Positions 4,255 through 12,160 of a stretch of 12,224 bases of DNA are shown piece after piece (position 1 is the first letter of the stretch; each line of letters starts with the position of its first letter). Location of the stretch: the NCBI GenBank assembly GCA_030591905.1, contig JAUVAE010000010.1:1-12224 (forward strand), written 5' to 3'. Position numbers and translations under genes: made by a program. The notes beneath the pieces were generated by a model, which worked only from the letters and a program-made list of their open reading frames with translations, made no database searches and was not told the origin of the DNA. The DNA comes from Candidatus Komeilibacteria bacterium. Its GTDB lineage: Bacteria; Patescibacteriota; Patescibacteriia; UBA1558; S5-K13.

Positions 4255-6234
4255 ATGAATGTTACAGAATTAGCTAGACAATTAAAAGTACCAACTTCTG
4301 AACTCTTAGAAATTTTACCAGAGCTCGGTTTTGATATTGGCGTTAAAGCTATTAAAGTAGATGACTCTTTAATTGATAAAATTAAAAAAGCTTACAAAAA
4401 ATATCAAAAAAAAGTTAAATTTAAAGAAGCTGAATCAAAAGTAGAAGAAATTAAAATTAATGACAAAGAAGAAAAAACAGATGATGTTGAGAAAATCATA
4501 GAAATAGGAAATACAATAGTTGTTAAAGATTTAGCTGAAAAAATGGGATTCCCTATTAATAAAGTAATGACTGAATTAATGAATAACGGCGTAATGGTTT
4601 CTTTAAATTCAGATATTGATTTTGAAACAGCTGCTATTATATCTGAAGATTTGGGATTTAGTATTAAAAAAATATCACATCAAAAAGAAAACATAGAAAT
4701 TGAAAAAGAAAAAGTTGAAAAATTAGAAAAATTACTATCCGAAGACAAAAATTCTAAAATTAAAATTCCAGTGGTTGTTGTTATGGGTCATGTTGATCAT
4801 GGAAAAACAAAATTACTAGATACAATTAGAAAAGCAAATATTATAGACACCGAAGCTGGAAACATAACTCAACATATTGGAGCTTATAAGGCTAAAATCG
4901 GTAAAAAAGAGATTACTTTTTTAGATACTCCCGGACATGAAGCTTTCAAGGCTATGAGATCTAGAGGAACAAAAATTGCTGACATTGGAATCATTATAGT
5001 AGCCGCTGACGAAGGATTAAAACCTCAAACAATTGAATCAATAGAACTAGCTCAAAAAGAGAAACTCCCTTTTATTATTGCTATTAATAAAATAGATAAA
5101 GAAACGGCTGATGTAGAAAAGGTTAAAAAAGAATTATCTGAAATAAACTTAGTACCAGAAGATTGGGGCGGAAAAACTATTTGTGTTGAAATTTCAGCTA
5201 AGAAAGAAATGAATATTGATAATTTATTAGAAATGGTAAATCTAGTCGCTGAAATGGAAAACTTACAAGCCGATGAATCTAGAAAAGCCATTGGAACAAT
5301 AATTGAGTCACACATTGATAGAAATCAGGGACCAGTGGCTAGCGTTTTAATTCAAACTGGGACATTGAAACTAGGAGACGAATTTATTAGTGGTCAAGCT
5401 TATGGAAAAGTAAGAGCAATGATAGATCATTTAGGTAATAACCTAGATGAAGCCGGTCCATCAACCCCAATTAAAATACTTGGATTTAAAAATGTGCCTG
5501 AAATAGGCGATATCTTTAATGCTAACGTTTCCAGTAAAGAAATTAAAGAACTAAAGAAAAAAAGACAAAAAACGACAACTACTACCAGTCATCTTCCATC
5601 AAATAAACCTGAGGATGAAGAAGAAAATACAAAATCAATTAATCTAATGCTAAAAACTGATGTTATTGGATCTCAAGAGGCAATCATAGAATCATTAGAA
5701 AAAATCAAACATGAAGAAATTAAAATAAAAATAGTCAAAAAAGGGCTAGGTAATATTAACGATAAAGATGTTATAGATGCTGAGACTACCGGTTCAACTA
5801 TTTTAGGATTTCACGTTAATATAAATTCTAATGCCGAATTTTTAGCTAAAGAAAAAGATGTAACTATAAAAAATTATAAAATCATATATAAATTACTCGA
5901 AGATATAGAAGAAAAAATTAATAAAGTTGCTACTGTTAAAATAGTTAGAAAACAAATAGGTGAACTAAAGGTATTAGCTGTCTTTAAAACATTAACTACT
6001 AAAGTAATTTTTGGTGGAAAAGTAATCAAAGGCAAAATTATTAAAGATTGTATTGCTAAAATTATAAGAAATAAAGAAGCCATAGCTCTGGGGCAAATTT
6101 CTAATCTCCAAAGTGGAAAAGAAAATGTCACTGAAGTTGTAGAAGGACAAGAATGTGGACTAGAGTTTGATGGCGATCCAGTAATTAAGGAAGGTGATCT
6201 AGTAGAAGTATATAAAGAGGTAAAAAATAAATAA
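4255..6234 (+). CDS. infB: Translation initiation factor IF-2
   Basis: IF-2 is the GTPase that brings fMet-tRNA to the 30S subunit and promotes 50S joining. The 659-residue protein has two IF2_N-like modules (about 1-50 and 86-138), a short charged linker (142-170), then the G domain: G1 GHVDHGKT (178-185), G3 DTPGH (224-228), G4 NKID (278-281), G5 SAK (314-316). Domain II starts near 345 (IGTIIESHIDRNQGPVA) and the C-terminal IF2 domains run to the end. A Lys- and Thr-rich hinge with KKKRQKTTTTT lies at 434-444. The N-terminal region is short compared with enteric IF-2. The residue after GKT is Lys where Ser or Thr is common. It starts an operon with rbfA (17-bp gap) and nrnA. The start follows the promoter at 4191-4219 and matches the family N-terminus. 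Confidence 0.97.
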   Translation: MNVTELARQLKVPTSELLEILPELGFDIGVKAIKVDDSLIDKIKKAYKKYQKKVKFKEAESKVEEIKINDKEEKTDDVEKIIEIGNTIVVKDLAEKMGFPINKVMTELMNNGVMVSLNSDIDFETAAIISEDLGFSIKKISHQKENIEIEKEKVEKLEKLLSEDKNSKIKIPVVVVMGHVDHGKTKLLDTIRKANIIDTEAGNITQHIGAYKAKIGKKEITFLDTPGHEAFKAMRSRGTKIADIGIIIVAADEGLKPQTIESIELAQKEKLPFIIAINKIDKETADVEKVKKELSEINLVPEDWGGKTICVEISAKKEMNIDNLLEMVNLVAEMENLQADESRKAIGTIIESHIDRNQGPVASVLIQTGTLKLGDEFISGQAYGKVRAMIDHLGNNLDEAGPSTPIKILGFKNVPEIGDIFNANVSSKEIKELKKKRQKTTTTTSHLPSNKPEDEEENTKSINLMLKTDVIGSQEAIIESLEKIKHEEIKIKIVKKGLGNINDKDVIDAETTGSTILGFHVNINSNAEFLAKEKDVTIKNYKIIYKLLEDIEEKINKVATVKIVRKQIGELKVLAVFKTLTTKVIFGGKVIKGKIIKDCIAKIIRNKEAIALGQISNLQSGKENVTEVVEGQECGLEFDGDPVIKEGDLVEVYKEVKNK

Positions 6235-6251
6235 GCGATACAAATATCAAT

Positions 6252-6590
6252 ATGTCTAAACGTTGCGAACAAGTATCAAACGAACTCCAACATCAAATAT
6301 CTGAATTAATAAACAGAGAAATAGAATTGCCTACAGATTGTTTAATTACTATTACCAGAGTTACTGTTAGCCCTGATCTAAAAATAGCTAAAATATTTGT
6401 CAGTGTCCTTCCAGAAAATAAGAGTGGCACTGCTTTAAATCACTTAAATAGATTAACTGGTTTAATTAGAAATAAATTAAAACCAAAAATTCAATTTTAT
6501 ACTCTTCCCGAGCTACGCTTTTTTATAGATGAATACGAAATAAAAAGACGAGAAATCAGCGATGCTCTAGACAATATAAAAAAAACATAG
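6252..6590 (+). CDS. rbfA: 30S ribosome-binding factor RbfA
   Basis: RbfA binds the pre-30S subunit near the 16S rRNA 5' helix and is needed for its maturation and for cold growth. The 112-residue protein has the usual features: an N-terminal helix (EQVSNELQHQISELINREI), the strand segment ITITRVTVSPDLKIAKIFVSV (33-53) and the C-terminal LNRLTGLIRNKLKPKIQFYTLPELRFFID. Length is normal. It begins 17 bp after infB and is surely co-transcribed, the common infB-rbfA arrangement. No Shine-Dalgarno sequence is visible in the AT-rich gap. Confidence 0.95.
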   Translation: MSKRCEQVSNELQHQISELINREIELPTDCLITITRVTVSPDLKIAKIFVSVLPENKSGTALNHLNRLTGLIRNKLKPKIQFYTLPELRFFIDEYEIKRREISDALDNIKKT

Positions 6591-6591
6591 T

Positions 6592-6642
6592 AAGATTTTC
6601 TAATCTTTAAAATAAGCTTGTTACATATAGATTAAGTAACAA
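6592..6642 (+). other. Two short hairpins between rbfA and nrnA
   Basis: AAGATT-TTCT-AATCTT (6592-6607) and TTGTTAC/GTAACAA with an 11-nt loop (6618-6642) fill the 77-bp gap. The second is followed by AATTTTCT. They could be a weak terminator or RNA processing site lowering nrnA expression relative to infB-rbfA; neither has a strong U-tract. Confidence 0.35.
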
Positions 6643-6667
6643 AATTTTCTATTTATAAGAAATAAAA

Positions 6668-7645
6668 ATGTTGAAACAAGAAATAAAAAAATTAATATCT
6701 GCTGTCAAAAAATCACAAAAAATATTATTAGTAACTCATCGAAATCCAGACGGAGATGCTATTGGCAGTATTTTAGCTGTTCAAAATTTTTTATTATCTA
6801 TTAATAAAGAAGTAGATTCTTTTTGTATTACTAAACCAGGAGAAAATTTTAATTATTTACAAAATATAGAATATATAAAAAATAATTTGGAAACTATAAA
6901 AAATCAATATGACCTATGCGTCATATTAGACTGTGGCGACATGGGAATGACTAAAATTGAAAATAAATTAAAGCAAACTAAATTTAGATTTGGAATAGCT
7001 AACATTGATCACCACTATACCAACCCTAAATATGGAAATATAAATATTGTTATTTCTAAAGCTTCTTCTACTGCCGAAATTATTTACCAAATAATGAGAA
7101 TATCTAATGTTAAAATGACCCCTTCTATGGCTACAGCTTTATTAACTGGAATAATTACTGATACTGGAAATTTTGCTTATCGTTCAACTACTAAACAATC
7201 TATTGAAACAGCCTCTAAATTATTAAGTATTGGAGCTGATTTTGCGGGCATAAGTAAAGCTAATATTTATAATAAAACAATAAATATATTAAAACTATGG
7301 GGAACAGTTATGAGAAGAATAACTTTTAATAAAGATTTAAATATGGTAACTACTGCCTTATTTAAGAAAGATTTAGAAGAACTTAATCTTAATGAGGAAG
7401 CTGGCGAAGGAATTTCAAATTATTTAAATAATCTATCAAAAAAAATTAAATTTAGTCTATTGTTAAAAGAATATGAAACTGGTAAAGTTAAGGGTAGTTT
7501 AAGGACAACTCGTGATGATATAGATGTTTCTGCTATTGCTCAAAAATTTGGTGGAGGAGGTCATCAAAAAGCAGCTGGATTTGAAATTGAAGGAAAACTA
7601 ACCTTTAATAATGGACAATGGCAAATAATAAAAATGAATGATTAG
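6668..7645 (+). CDS. nrnA: DHH-family phosphoesterase (NrnA-type nanoRNase / pAp phosphatase)
   Basis: NrnA-type enzymes degrade 2-5 nt RNAs and dephosphorylate pAp. The 325-residue protein has an intact active site: motif I THRNPDGD (23-30), motif II LDCGD (87-91), motif III NIDHH (112-116), motif IV ITDTG (163-167). The C-terminal DHHA1 domain holds VSAIAQKFGGGGHQKAAGF (287-305), with the GGGGH RNA-binding motif. Length is close to Bacillus NrnA. It lies 77 bp downstream of rbfA, matching the common infB-rbfA-nrnA order; truB and nusA are not in this window. Its dead paralogue is transcribed away from the head of the same operon. RecJ-like activity is less likely given the size. Substrate choice between nanoRNA and pAp cannot be read from the sequence. 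Confidence 0.92.
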   Translation: MLKQEIKKLISAVKKSQKILLVTHRNPDGDAIGSILAVQNFLLSINKEVDSFCITKPGENFNYLQNIEYIKNNLETIKNQYDLCVILDCGDMGMTKIENKLKQTKFRFGIANIDHHYTNPKYGNINIVISKASSTAEIIYQIMRISNVKMTPSMATALLTGIITDTGNFAYRSTTKQSIETASKLLSIGADFAGISKANIYNKTINILKLWGTVMRRITFNKDLNMVTTALFKKDLEELNLNEEAGEGISNYLNNLSKKIKFSLLLKEYETGKVKGSLRTTRDDIDVSAIAQKFGGGGHQKAAGFEIEGKLTFNNGQWQIIKMND

Positions 7646-7667
7646 TAATTAATAATTGGTAATTAAG

Positions 7668-7699
7668 ACTACTAACTACCAGCTATTAACTACTAACTA
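7668..7699. repeat. Direct repeat ACTACTAACTA x2 before clpP
   Basis: ACTACTAACTA occurs at 7668-7678 and 7689-7699, 21 bp apart (two helical turns), inside the 61-bp gap before clpP. Next to it is GTAATTAATAATTGGTAATTA, a low-complexity tract. The phasing could suit a binding site, but simple-sequence slippage is the plainer reading. Confidence 0.45.
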
Positions 7700-7706
7700 A
7701 AGATCT

Positions 7707-8282
7707 ATGTTTTTAATACCAACTGTAATCGAAAAATCAAATATGGGCGAAAGGGCCTATGACATTTATTCTCGTTTATTAAAAGAAAGAATTATTTTTT
7801 TAGGAGCACCAATTAATGATGCTGTATCTAATACTATTATTGCTCAACTTTTATTTCTAGAATCTGAAAATCCCAAAAAAGATATTAAACTCTATATTAA
7901 CTCTCCGGGTGGGAATGTAACTGATGGCTTAGCAATTTATGACACCATGCAATATATTAAATGTGACGTTTCTACTATTGCTATTGGTATGGCTGCTTCC
8001 ATGGCTGCAGTACTTTTGACTGCTGGCGCCAAAGGTAAAAGATTTGCTCTCCCAAATGCCGAAATGCTCTTACATCAAGTAATGGGCGGAGCTGAAGGAC
8101 AGGCCACTGATATTAAAATTAAAGCAGAACAAATTTTAAAAATTAAAGAAAGATTAAATAAACTCTTAGCTAAACATACCGGTCAAGATATTAAAAAAAT
8201 CGAAGTAGATTCTGACCGAGATTATTACATTACTGCTCAAGAAGCTGTAAAGTATGGACTGATAGATAAAGTAATTAAATAA
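7707..8282 (+). CDS. clpP: ATP-dependent Clp protease proteolytic subunit ClpP
   Basis: ClpP is the serine peptidase that forms a double heptameric chamber and degrades proteins unfolded by ClpX or ClpA/C. The 191-residue protein carries the complete triad: Ser98 in GMAASMAA (94-101), His123 in LLHQ, and Asp172 in DSDRD (168-172). The oxyanion-side motif YINSPGGNVTDGLAIYD (63-79) is also intact. The N-terminus (MFLIPTVIEKSNMGERAYDIYSRLLKERIIFLG) is canonical, which fixes the start. It lies 61 bp after nrnA with no strong promoter in between and may be read through from that operon. A terminator follows at 8371-8398. No Clp ATPase gene lies nearby. Confidence 0.97.
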   Translation: MFLIPTVIEKSNMGERAYDIYSRLLKERIIFLGAPINDAVSNTIIAQLLFLESENPKKDIKLYINSPGGNVTDGLAIYDTMQYIKCDVSTIAIGMAASMAAVLLTAGAKGKRFALPNAEMLLHQVMGGAEGQATDIKIKAEQILKIKERLNKLLAKHTGQDIKKIEVDSDRDYYITAQEAVKYGLIDKVIK

Positions 8283-8299
8283 TCTCAAATTATTTAATT

Positions 8300-8346
8300 A
8301 TCCTGGATTTATGAGTCTGCCCCAGCGTAGCGAGGGTATTCAGGAT
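8300..8346. repeat. GC-rich hairpin element after clpP
   Basis: ATCCTGGAT (8300-8308) pairs with ATTCAGGAT (8338-8346; one G-U), enclosing a GC-rich core GCCCCAGCGTAGCGAGGG that has its own CCC/GGG pairing. Base composition is unlike the surroundings. It resembles the other GC-rich palindromes in the window and may be an interspersed repeat or an mRNA 3'-end structure. Confidence 0.55.
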
Positions 8347-8370
8347 CCATAAAATACTCTAAATAAAGAA

Positions 8371-8398
8371 AAAACTGGATATTTAATCCGGTTTTTTT
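8371..8398 (+). terminator. Rho-independent terminator of clpP
   Basis: A 9-bp stem AAACTGGAT/ATCCGGTTT (8372-8380 with 8386-8394; one G-U) with a 5-nt loop is followed by TTTT. Confidence 0.85.
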
Positions 8399-8643
8399 AT
8401 ACTACTACCCTTGAAATTAATATTAAAATATGTTAGGCTAAAATTAGAGAAAATTTAAAATTAAAATTTTTGGACAGAATTCTGAATATAGTAGTAATCT
8501 ATTCAAATAGCTATATTATGCTCAAATTATCAAACTTATTTACATCAAATAAAATAATTAAACACTTGAAAAAGCTGAAAACACAGTAAGCTATTATTTT
8601 TGCTATATAAATTCTCTTCAAAAAAATTAGAAAGTAAAAAAAA
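8399..8643. other. AT-rich region upstream of rny
   Basis: No certain gene. A weak promoter TTGAAA (8411-8416)-N17-TAGGCT (8434-8439) and an extended -10 TGCTATATA (8601-8609) are candidates for rny transcription. CAGAATTCTG (8474-8483) is a 10-bp palindrome. A 23-codon frame (8518-8589, MLKLSNLFTSNKIIKHLKKL...) is Lys-rich but has no Shine-Dalgarno sequence; it is not supported as a gene. Confidence 0.4.
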
Positions 8644-10170
8644 ATGTTAGAATCAGTAACTTATTTTATATCACTGATTGTTTTAGCTTCTGGTTTTTTT
8701 CTAGGATATGCTTTTAGAAAAAAAATAAGCGTTAATGCTGTAAATAGCGCCGAAAAAAAAGCTGAAGAAATACTTGATAAAGCTAAAGAAAAACAACAGG
8801 ATATATTATTACATGCTAAAGAAAAGGCAGTATCCATAATGGATGATGTCAAAAAAGAAGAGCAACAAAGAAGAAGAGACCTTAGTCATGCTCAAAAAAG
8901 ATTAGAAAAAAGAGAATCTTTATTTGATAAAAAACTTTTAGACATTGAAAATAAACAACAAGATATTATTGATAAAACAAAAAGAATTGAAAATATTAAA
9001 CAAGAAATAAAAGGCATTCAAAAAATGCAAATGGAAAGATTAGAAAAAATCTCTAAAATGAGCAAAGACGAAGCTAAGGATTTACTTCTTGAAAAAACAG
9101 AAAACACTATTAAAGAAGAACTTGTGGCTAGAATTAAAAAATTAGAACAAGAGTCAAACGAAGAGCTAGAAAGAAGAGCAAAAGATTTATTATCTGTTAC
9201 AATCCAAAGATGTGCTATTTCTCACGCTACAGAAACTACCACTACCACAGTCCAAATACCTTCTGATGAAATGAAAGGTAGAATTATCGGCAGAGAGGGA
9301 AGAAATATCAGAACAATTGAAAAATTAACTGGTGTAGAAATTATTATTGATGATACCCCCGACGTAATTGTAATTTCTGGATTTAATCCTATTCGGAGAC
9401 ATTTAGCCAAGAGAGTTCTTGATAAATTAGTTTTAGATGGAAGAATACATCCTGGTAGAATAGAACAAACCATAGAAGAACAAAAAAAAGAGCTAGCTAT
9501 AGACATTAAAAAAGCTGGTGATGAAGCTATGTATGAAGTAGGTATTCCTGCTGTTGATACTAAACTAGTTCAATTATTAGGAAGGTTAAAATATCGAACA
9601 TCCTATGGTCAAAATCAATTAAAACACTCTTTGGAAGTTGCTCATTTATCTGGATTATTAGCAGAAGAGTTAGGAGCAAATGTTGCCATAGCTAAAAAGG
9701 GTGGATTATTCCATGATATTGGTAAAGCCCTTGATCATGAAATCAAAGGCACCCATCCTGAAATAGGATACAATATTTTAAAGAAATTCGAAATGAGTGA
9801 AGAAGTTGCTCTTTGTGCTAAAACTCATCATGATGATCAACCACCTACATTAGAATCTTTAATTGTTAAAATAGCTGATTCAATCTCAGGAGCTAGACCT
9901 GGAGCTAGAAGGGACAGTTATGAAAATTTCTTACAAAGATTAGATGAATTAGAAAAAATCACTAATTCTTTTGAAGGAGTAGAGAAGTCATATGCTATTC
10001 AAGCTGGAAGAGAAGTAAGAATCTTTGTTGAACCAGAAAAAATTGATGACTTGGGAGCAATTAAATTAGCCCGAAATATTGCTAATAAAATAGAAGAAGA
10101 ATTAAAATATCCTGGCGAAATTAAATTTAATTTTATTAGGGAAACTAGAATAACTGAATACGCTATATAA
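8644..10170 (+). CDS. rny: Ribonuclease Y
   Basis: RNase Y is the membrane-anchored endoribonuclease that starts mRNA decay in many bacteria lacking RNase E. The 508-residue protein shows the full domain order: an N-terminal membrane span (about 4-24), a long charged coiled coil (about 35-185), a KH domain (GRIIGREGRNIRTIEKLTG, 212-230) and an HD domain (His328, HD at 357-358 in LFHDIGK, HH at 395-396, Asp412). Length is close to the Bacillus enzyme. The start is set by the hydrophobic anchor right after Met. ymdB follows 25 bp later, the same neighbour as in Firmicutes, so the two are probably co-transcribed. A 245-bp AT-rich leader region precedes it. Confidence 0.96.
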   Translation: MLESVTYFISLIVLASGFFLGYAFRKKISVNAVNSAEKKAEEILDKAKEKQQDILLHAKEKAVSIMDDVKKEEQQRRRDLSHAQKRLEKRESLFDKKLLDIENKQQDIIDKTKRIENIKQEIKGIQKMQMERLEKISKMSKDEAKDLLLEKTENTIKEELVARIKKLEQESNEELERRAKDLLSVTIQRCAISHATETTTTTVQIPSDEMKGRIIGREGRNIRTIEKLTGVEIIIDDTPDVIVISGFNPIRRHLAKRVLDKLVLDGRIHPGRIEQTIEEQKKELAIDIKKAGDEAMYEVGIPAVDTKLVQLLGRLKYRTSYGQNQLKHSLEVAHLSGLLAEELGANVAIAKKGGLFHDIGKALDHEIKGTHPEIGYNILKKFEMSEEVALCAKTHHDDQPPTLESLIVKIADSISGARPGARRDSYENFLQRLDELEKITNSFEGVEKSYAIQAGREVRIFVEPEKIDDLGAIKLARNIANKIEEELKYPGEIKFNFIRETRITEYAI

Positions 10171-10195
10171 TATTAAAATAATTTAATAATACATT

Positions 10196-10987
10196 ATGTT
10201 TAAAGTACTATTCTTTGGTGACGTTATGGGTAGTATTGGTCGTAAAGCGATACAAAAAACATTACCCTCTCTAAAGAAAAAATATAAACCAGATTTAATA
10301 GTTATAAATGCTGAAAATCTTGCTCATGGAAAAGGGATAACTGAGAAAATCTTAAGACAAATGCAAGAAGCAGGAGTTGATTTTTTCACGTCCGGAAATC
10401 ATGTCTACTCTAAAGGGAATGCAGATCAGATTTTTGCATCCAATGAATTTGATATCATCGCCCCTGCTAATGATCCTCGAACATTAAAGAATTTCGGTTA
10501 TAAAGTAATTAAACTTGGCAAAAACACCGTAATTATGCTAAACTTATTGGGTAAAACCTTTATTGATGAGCAGAATATAGATTGTCCTTTTAAAACATTT
10601 GATAAATTGTTAAAAAAAGTTAAAAAACATAAACCAGATTATATTATTCTTGATTTTCATGCTGAAGCAACAAGTGAGAAAGTTGCTATGGGACATTATG
10701 TTGATGGTCAAATAGATGCTTTATTAGGCACTCATACGCATATTCAAACAAATGATGCTCGAACACTTCCTAAGGGAACCTTGTACGTTACAGATATCGG
10801 TATGGTCGGAGCTCAAGAGTCAGTAATTGGTGTTGAAAAGGAAATCATTATAGAAAAATTTTTAAATAATTCTAAAATTATCTTTAATATTCCCCTAAGT
10901 GGAGAAGTTAGAATTAACGCTGTTTTACTTGAATTAAATGAAAAAGGTAGTAAAATAAAGTTAATAAATGAAAAAACTGTTATTTAA
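10196..10987 (+). CDS. ymdB: YmdB-family metallophosphoesterase
   Basis: YmdB-like enzymes are dimetal phosphodiesterases that hydrolyse 2',3'-cyclic nucleotides in vitro and affect RNA levels and biofilm development in Bacillus. The 263-residue protein keeps the metal ligands: Asp9 (FGDVMG), Glu40 and Asn41 (NAEN), Asn68 (SGNH), His155 (DFHAEATSEK, 153-162), and His180 and His182 (GTHTH). TDIGM (199-203) is also present. Length matches the family. After GNH the usual TWD is VYS, so a residue near the active site differs. It follows rny by 25 bp. The pairing with RNase Y is conserved in other phyla and supports a joint role in RNA turnover; this last point is inference. Confidence 0.93.
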   Translation: MFKVLFFGDVMGSIGRKAIQKTLPSLKKKYKPDLIVINAENLAHGKGITEKILRQMQEAGVDFFTSGNHVYSKGNADQIFASNEFDIIAPANDPRTLKNFGYKVIKLGKNTVIMLNLLGKTFIDEQNIDCPFKTFDKLLKKVKKHKPDYIILDFHAEATSEKVAMGHYVDGQIDALLGTHTHIQTNDARTLPKGTLYVTDIGMVGAQESVIGVEKEIIIEKFLNNSKIIFNIPLSGEVRINAVLLELNEKGSKIKLINEKTVI

Positions 10988-11007
10988 ATTAAAATAAACT
11001 AATCAAA

Positions 11008-11038
11008 TTCCCAAATATGGGAAATCCCGCTTGCGGGA
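11008..11038 (+). promoter_or_regulatory. Tandem hairpins in the HU leader
   Basis: TTCCC-AAATAT-GGGAA (11008-11023) is followed at once by TCCCGC-TT-GCGGGA (11025-11038). The second is GC-rich and ends next to GAAAGGG, the likely ribosome binding site (11039-11045), 9 nt before the HU start. It could affect translation or mRNA stability, or be an inserted palindrome. Confidence 0.5.
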
Positions 11039-11054
11039 GAAAGGGTAAAAATTT

Positions 11055-11330
11055 ATGAACAAGACAGAATTAGTAGAAGCAATCGCTAACAAAGGCGGTC
11101 TAACAAAAAAAGATGCTGAAAATGCTATTAACGCTTTTGAAGAAGTAATTATTGAAACATTAAAAAGTGGTGTAAAAGTTACTTTAACTGGTTTCGGAAC
11201 ATTTGAAGCTAGAAACATGAAAGCTAGAAATGGTGTTAATCCTCAGACAGGTGCTAAAATTCAAATTCCTGCTAGAACAGTACCTAAATTCAAAGCCGGT
11301 AAATCATTCAAAGATGCTATTAGAGGATAA
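11055..11330 (+). CDS. hup: HU-family DNA-binding protein
   Basis: HU is a small dimeric nucleoid protein that bends and packs DNA. The 91-residue protein has the full HU layout: N-terminal helices (MNKTELVEAIANKGGLTKKDAENAI), the GFGTFEARN signature (46-54), the DNA-inserting arm with NPQTG (62-66; Pro63 is the intercalating residue) and the VPKFKAGKSFKDAI end. It is as conserved as typical HU, so an IHF subunit is less likely. Its codons are richer in G and C than its neighbours', as expected for a highly expressed gene. GAAAGGG lies 9 nt before the ATG, and a strong terminator follows. It is 67 bp after ymdB, with a hairpin-containing leader and no clear promoter of its own. Confidence 0.96.
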   Translation: MNKTELVEAIANKGGLTKKDAENAINAFEEVIIETLKSGVKVTLTGFGTFEARNMKARNGVNPQTGAKIQIPARTVPKFKAGKSFKDAIRG

Positions 11331-11346
11331 GTTTCCTATATATTAT

Positions 11347-11373
11347 AAAAGCCCCTCTTACGAGGGGCTTTTT
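11347..11373. terminator. Bidirectional terminator between HU and the C39-like peptidase gene
   Basis: A perfect 11-bp stem AAAAGCCCCTC/GAGGGGCTTTT (11347-11357 with 11362-11372) with loop TTAC lies between convergent genes. Both strands end in a run of T, so it can serve both. Confidence 0.93.
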
Positions 11374-11389
11374 AGTTGATAGTAAAAAA

Positions 11390-12160
11390 TTACTTTAATA
11401 GAATCCCAATCTTACTATTTTGGTTGGGATTTTTTAATTCTTCATCCCAATCCGCAATAGCATTCCATAATATATCTGCTTCATAAATATACTTTTCTCC
11501 TTTTCTAGTCCCGGGATCATTAGTAATGATAGCACCATTTGCTAAAAATCCTTTCACAACTAACATATGATATAAAGGGCCAGGTTCTTTAAAATTAGGA
11601 TTTTTTAATTCTCGACCAGCACAAGGTAAAATTAATGGATAACCGGTTTCAATAACCTCTTTAATATCATCGATTGAATTTAATTCAATAAGTTCTGTTT
11701 TTAATCCATAAATAATTTCCGCCATCTCTGCAGTAGTTGTAGCCGGTAAATCAAAATGACCATTATAATTTTCTAATTGCCAATCTATCATTTCACCAAT
11801 ATCTTTTAAAGCTGACTTCACACTAATGTTTTGATCATTTAAAAAAGCATAAACCATTAAAATTGATGCTTCTTCACATCCCTCTTTATAAGGTTCATCC
11901 CATTTTTGGTCTGGAGATTGAATAGTGAAAGGCACAGCAAGATTAACCTCTTGAACGCGATTTAATGGAGATTCTTTAATATCTTTGTTTTCTTCTACTA
12001 AATCCTCGCTTTCAATTTCTAAAAATTTAACTTCCTCTGGTAATTCTATATTCTTTGGCTCTAAAAAATATTCTTTTATAACAACTCGATTATTATAAAA
12101 AATAAATCCTAAAATTATTAGGATTGTAAATAAAAATAAAATTTTAAATTTTTTAAACAT
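11390..12160 (-). CDS. Membrane-anchored C39-like cysteine peptidase domain protein
   Basis: The 256-residue protein has an N-terminal hydrophobic anchor (residues 6-22) without a lipobox, so it is probably held on the outer face of the membrane. An acidic linker (about 38-65) follows, then a papain-like domain of the Peptidase_C39_2 type. The likely catalytic residues are Cys95 (YKEGCEEAS), His198 (LYHMLVVKGF) and Asn214/Asp215 (TNDPGT), with Gln85 in the PDQKW segment a possible oxyanion residue. These proteins are common in Parcubacteria-like genomes, but their substrates are unknown. It is not a bacteriocin-processing ABC transporter, as no transporter domains are present. The start overlaps the end of an upstream gene by 8 bp, so they form one operon. 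Only a weak AAAGG lies upstream of the ATG. Confidence 0.82.
   Translation of the reverse strand: MFKKFKILFLFTILIILGFIFYNNRVVIKEYFLEPKNIELPEEVKFLEIESEDLVEENKDIKESPLNRVQEVNLAVPFTIQSPDQKWDEPYKEGCEEASILMVYAFLNDQNISVKSALKDIGEMIDWQLENYNGHFDLPATTTAEMAEIIYGLKTELIELNSIDDIKEVIETGYPLILPCAGRELKNPNFKEPGPLYHMLVVKGFLANGAIITNDPGTRKGEKYIYEADILWNAIADWDEELKNPNQNSKIGILLK

Noticed and set aside
5052..5315. Minus-strand 87-codon frame inside infB
   Set aside because: It is antisense to the IF-2 G domain, whose motifs explain the sequence; no start signals.
5874..6272. Minus-strand 132-codon frame over the infB end and rbfA start
   Set aside because: Shadow of IF-2 and RbfA coding; Ser/Thr/Leu-rich antisense composition typical of such frames.
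6618..6646. Promoter between rbfA and nrnA (TTGTTA-N17-AAAATT)
   Set aside because: The -10 match is poor and the same bases form a hairpin.
8518..8589. 23-codon plus-strand frame before rny
   Set aside because: No Shine-Dalgarno sequence or family match; kept only as a possible leader peptide in findings.
8661..8852. Minus-strand 63-codon frame inside rny
   Set aside because: Antisense of the RNase Y anchor and coiled coil.
9222..9506. Minus-strand 94-codon frame inside rny
   Set aside because: Antisense of the RNase Y KH domain; no supporting signals.
11003..11218. Minus-strand 71-codon frame across the HU leader and gene
   Set aside because: Antisense of conserved HU codons.
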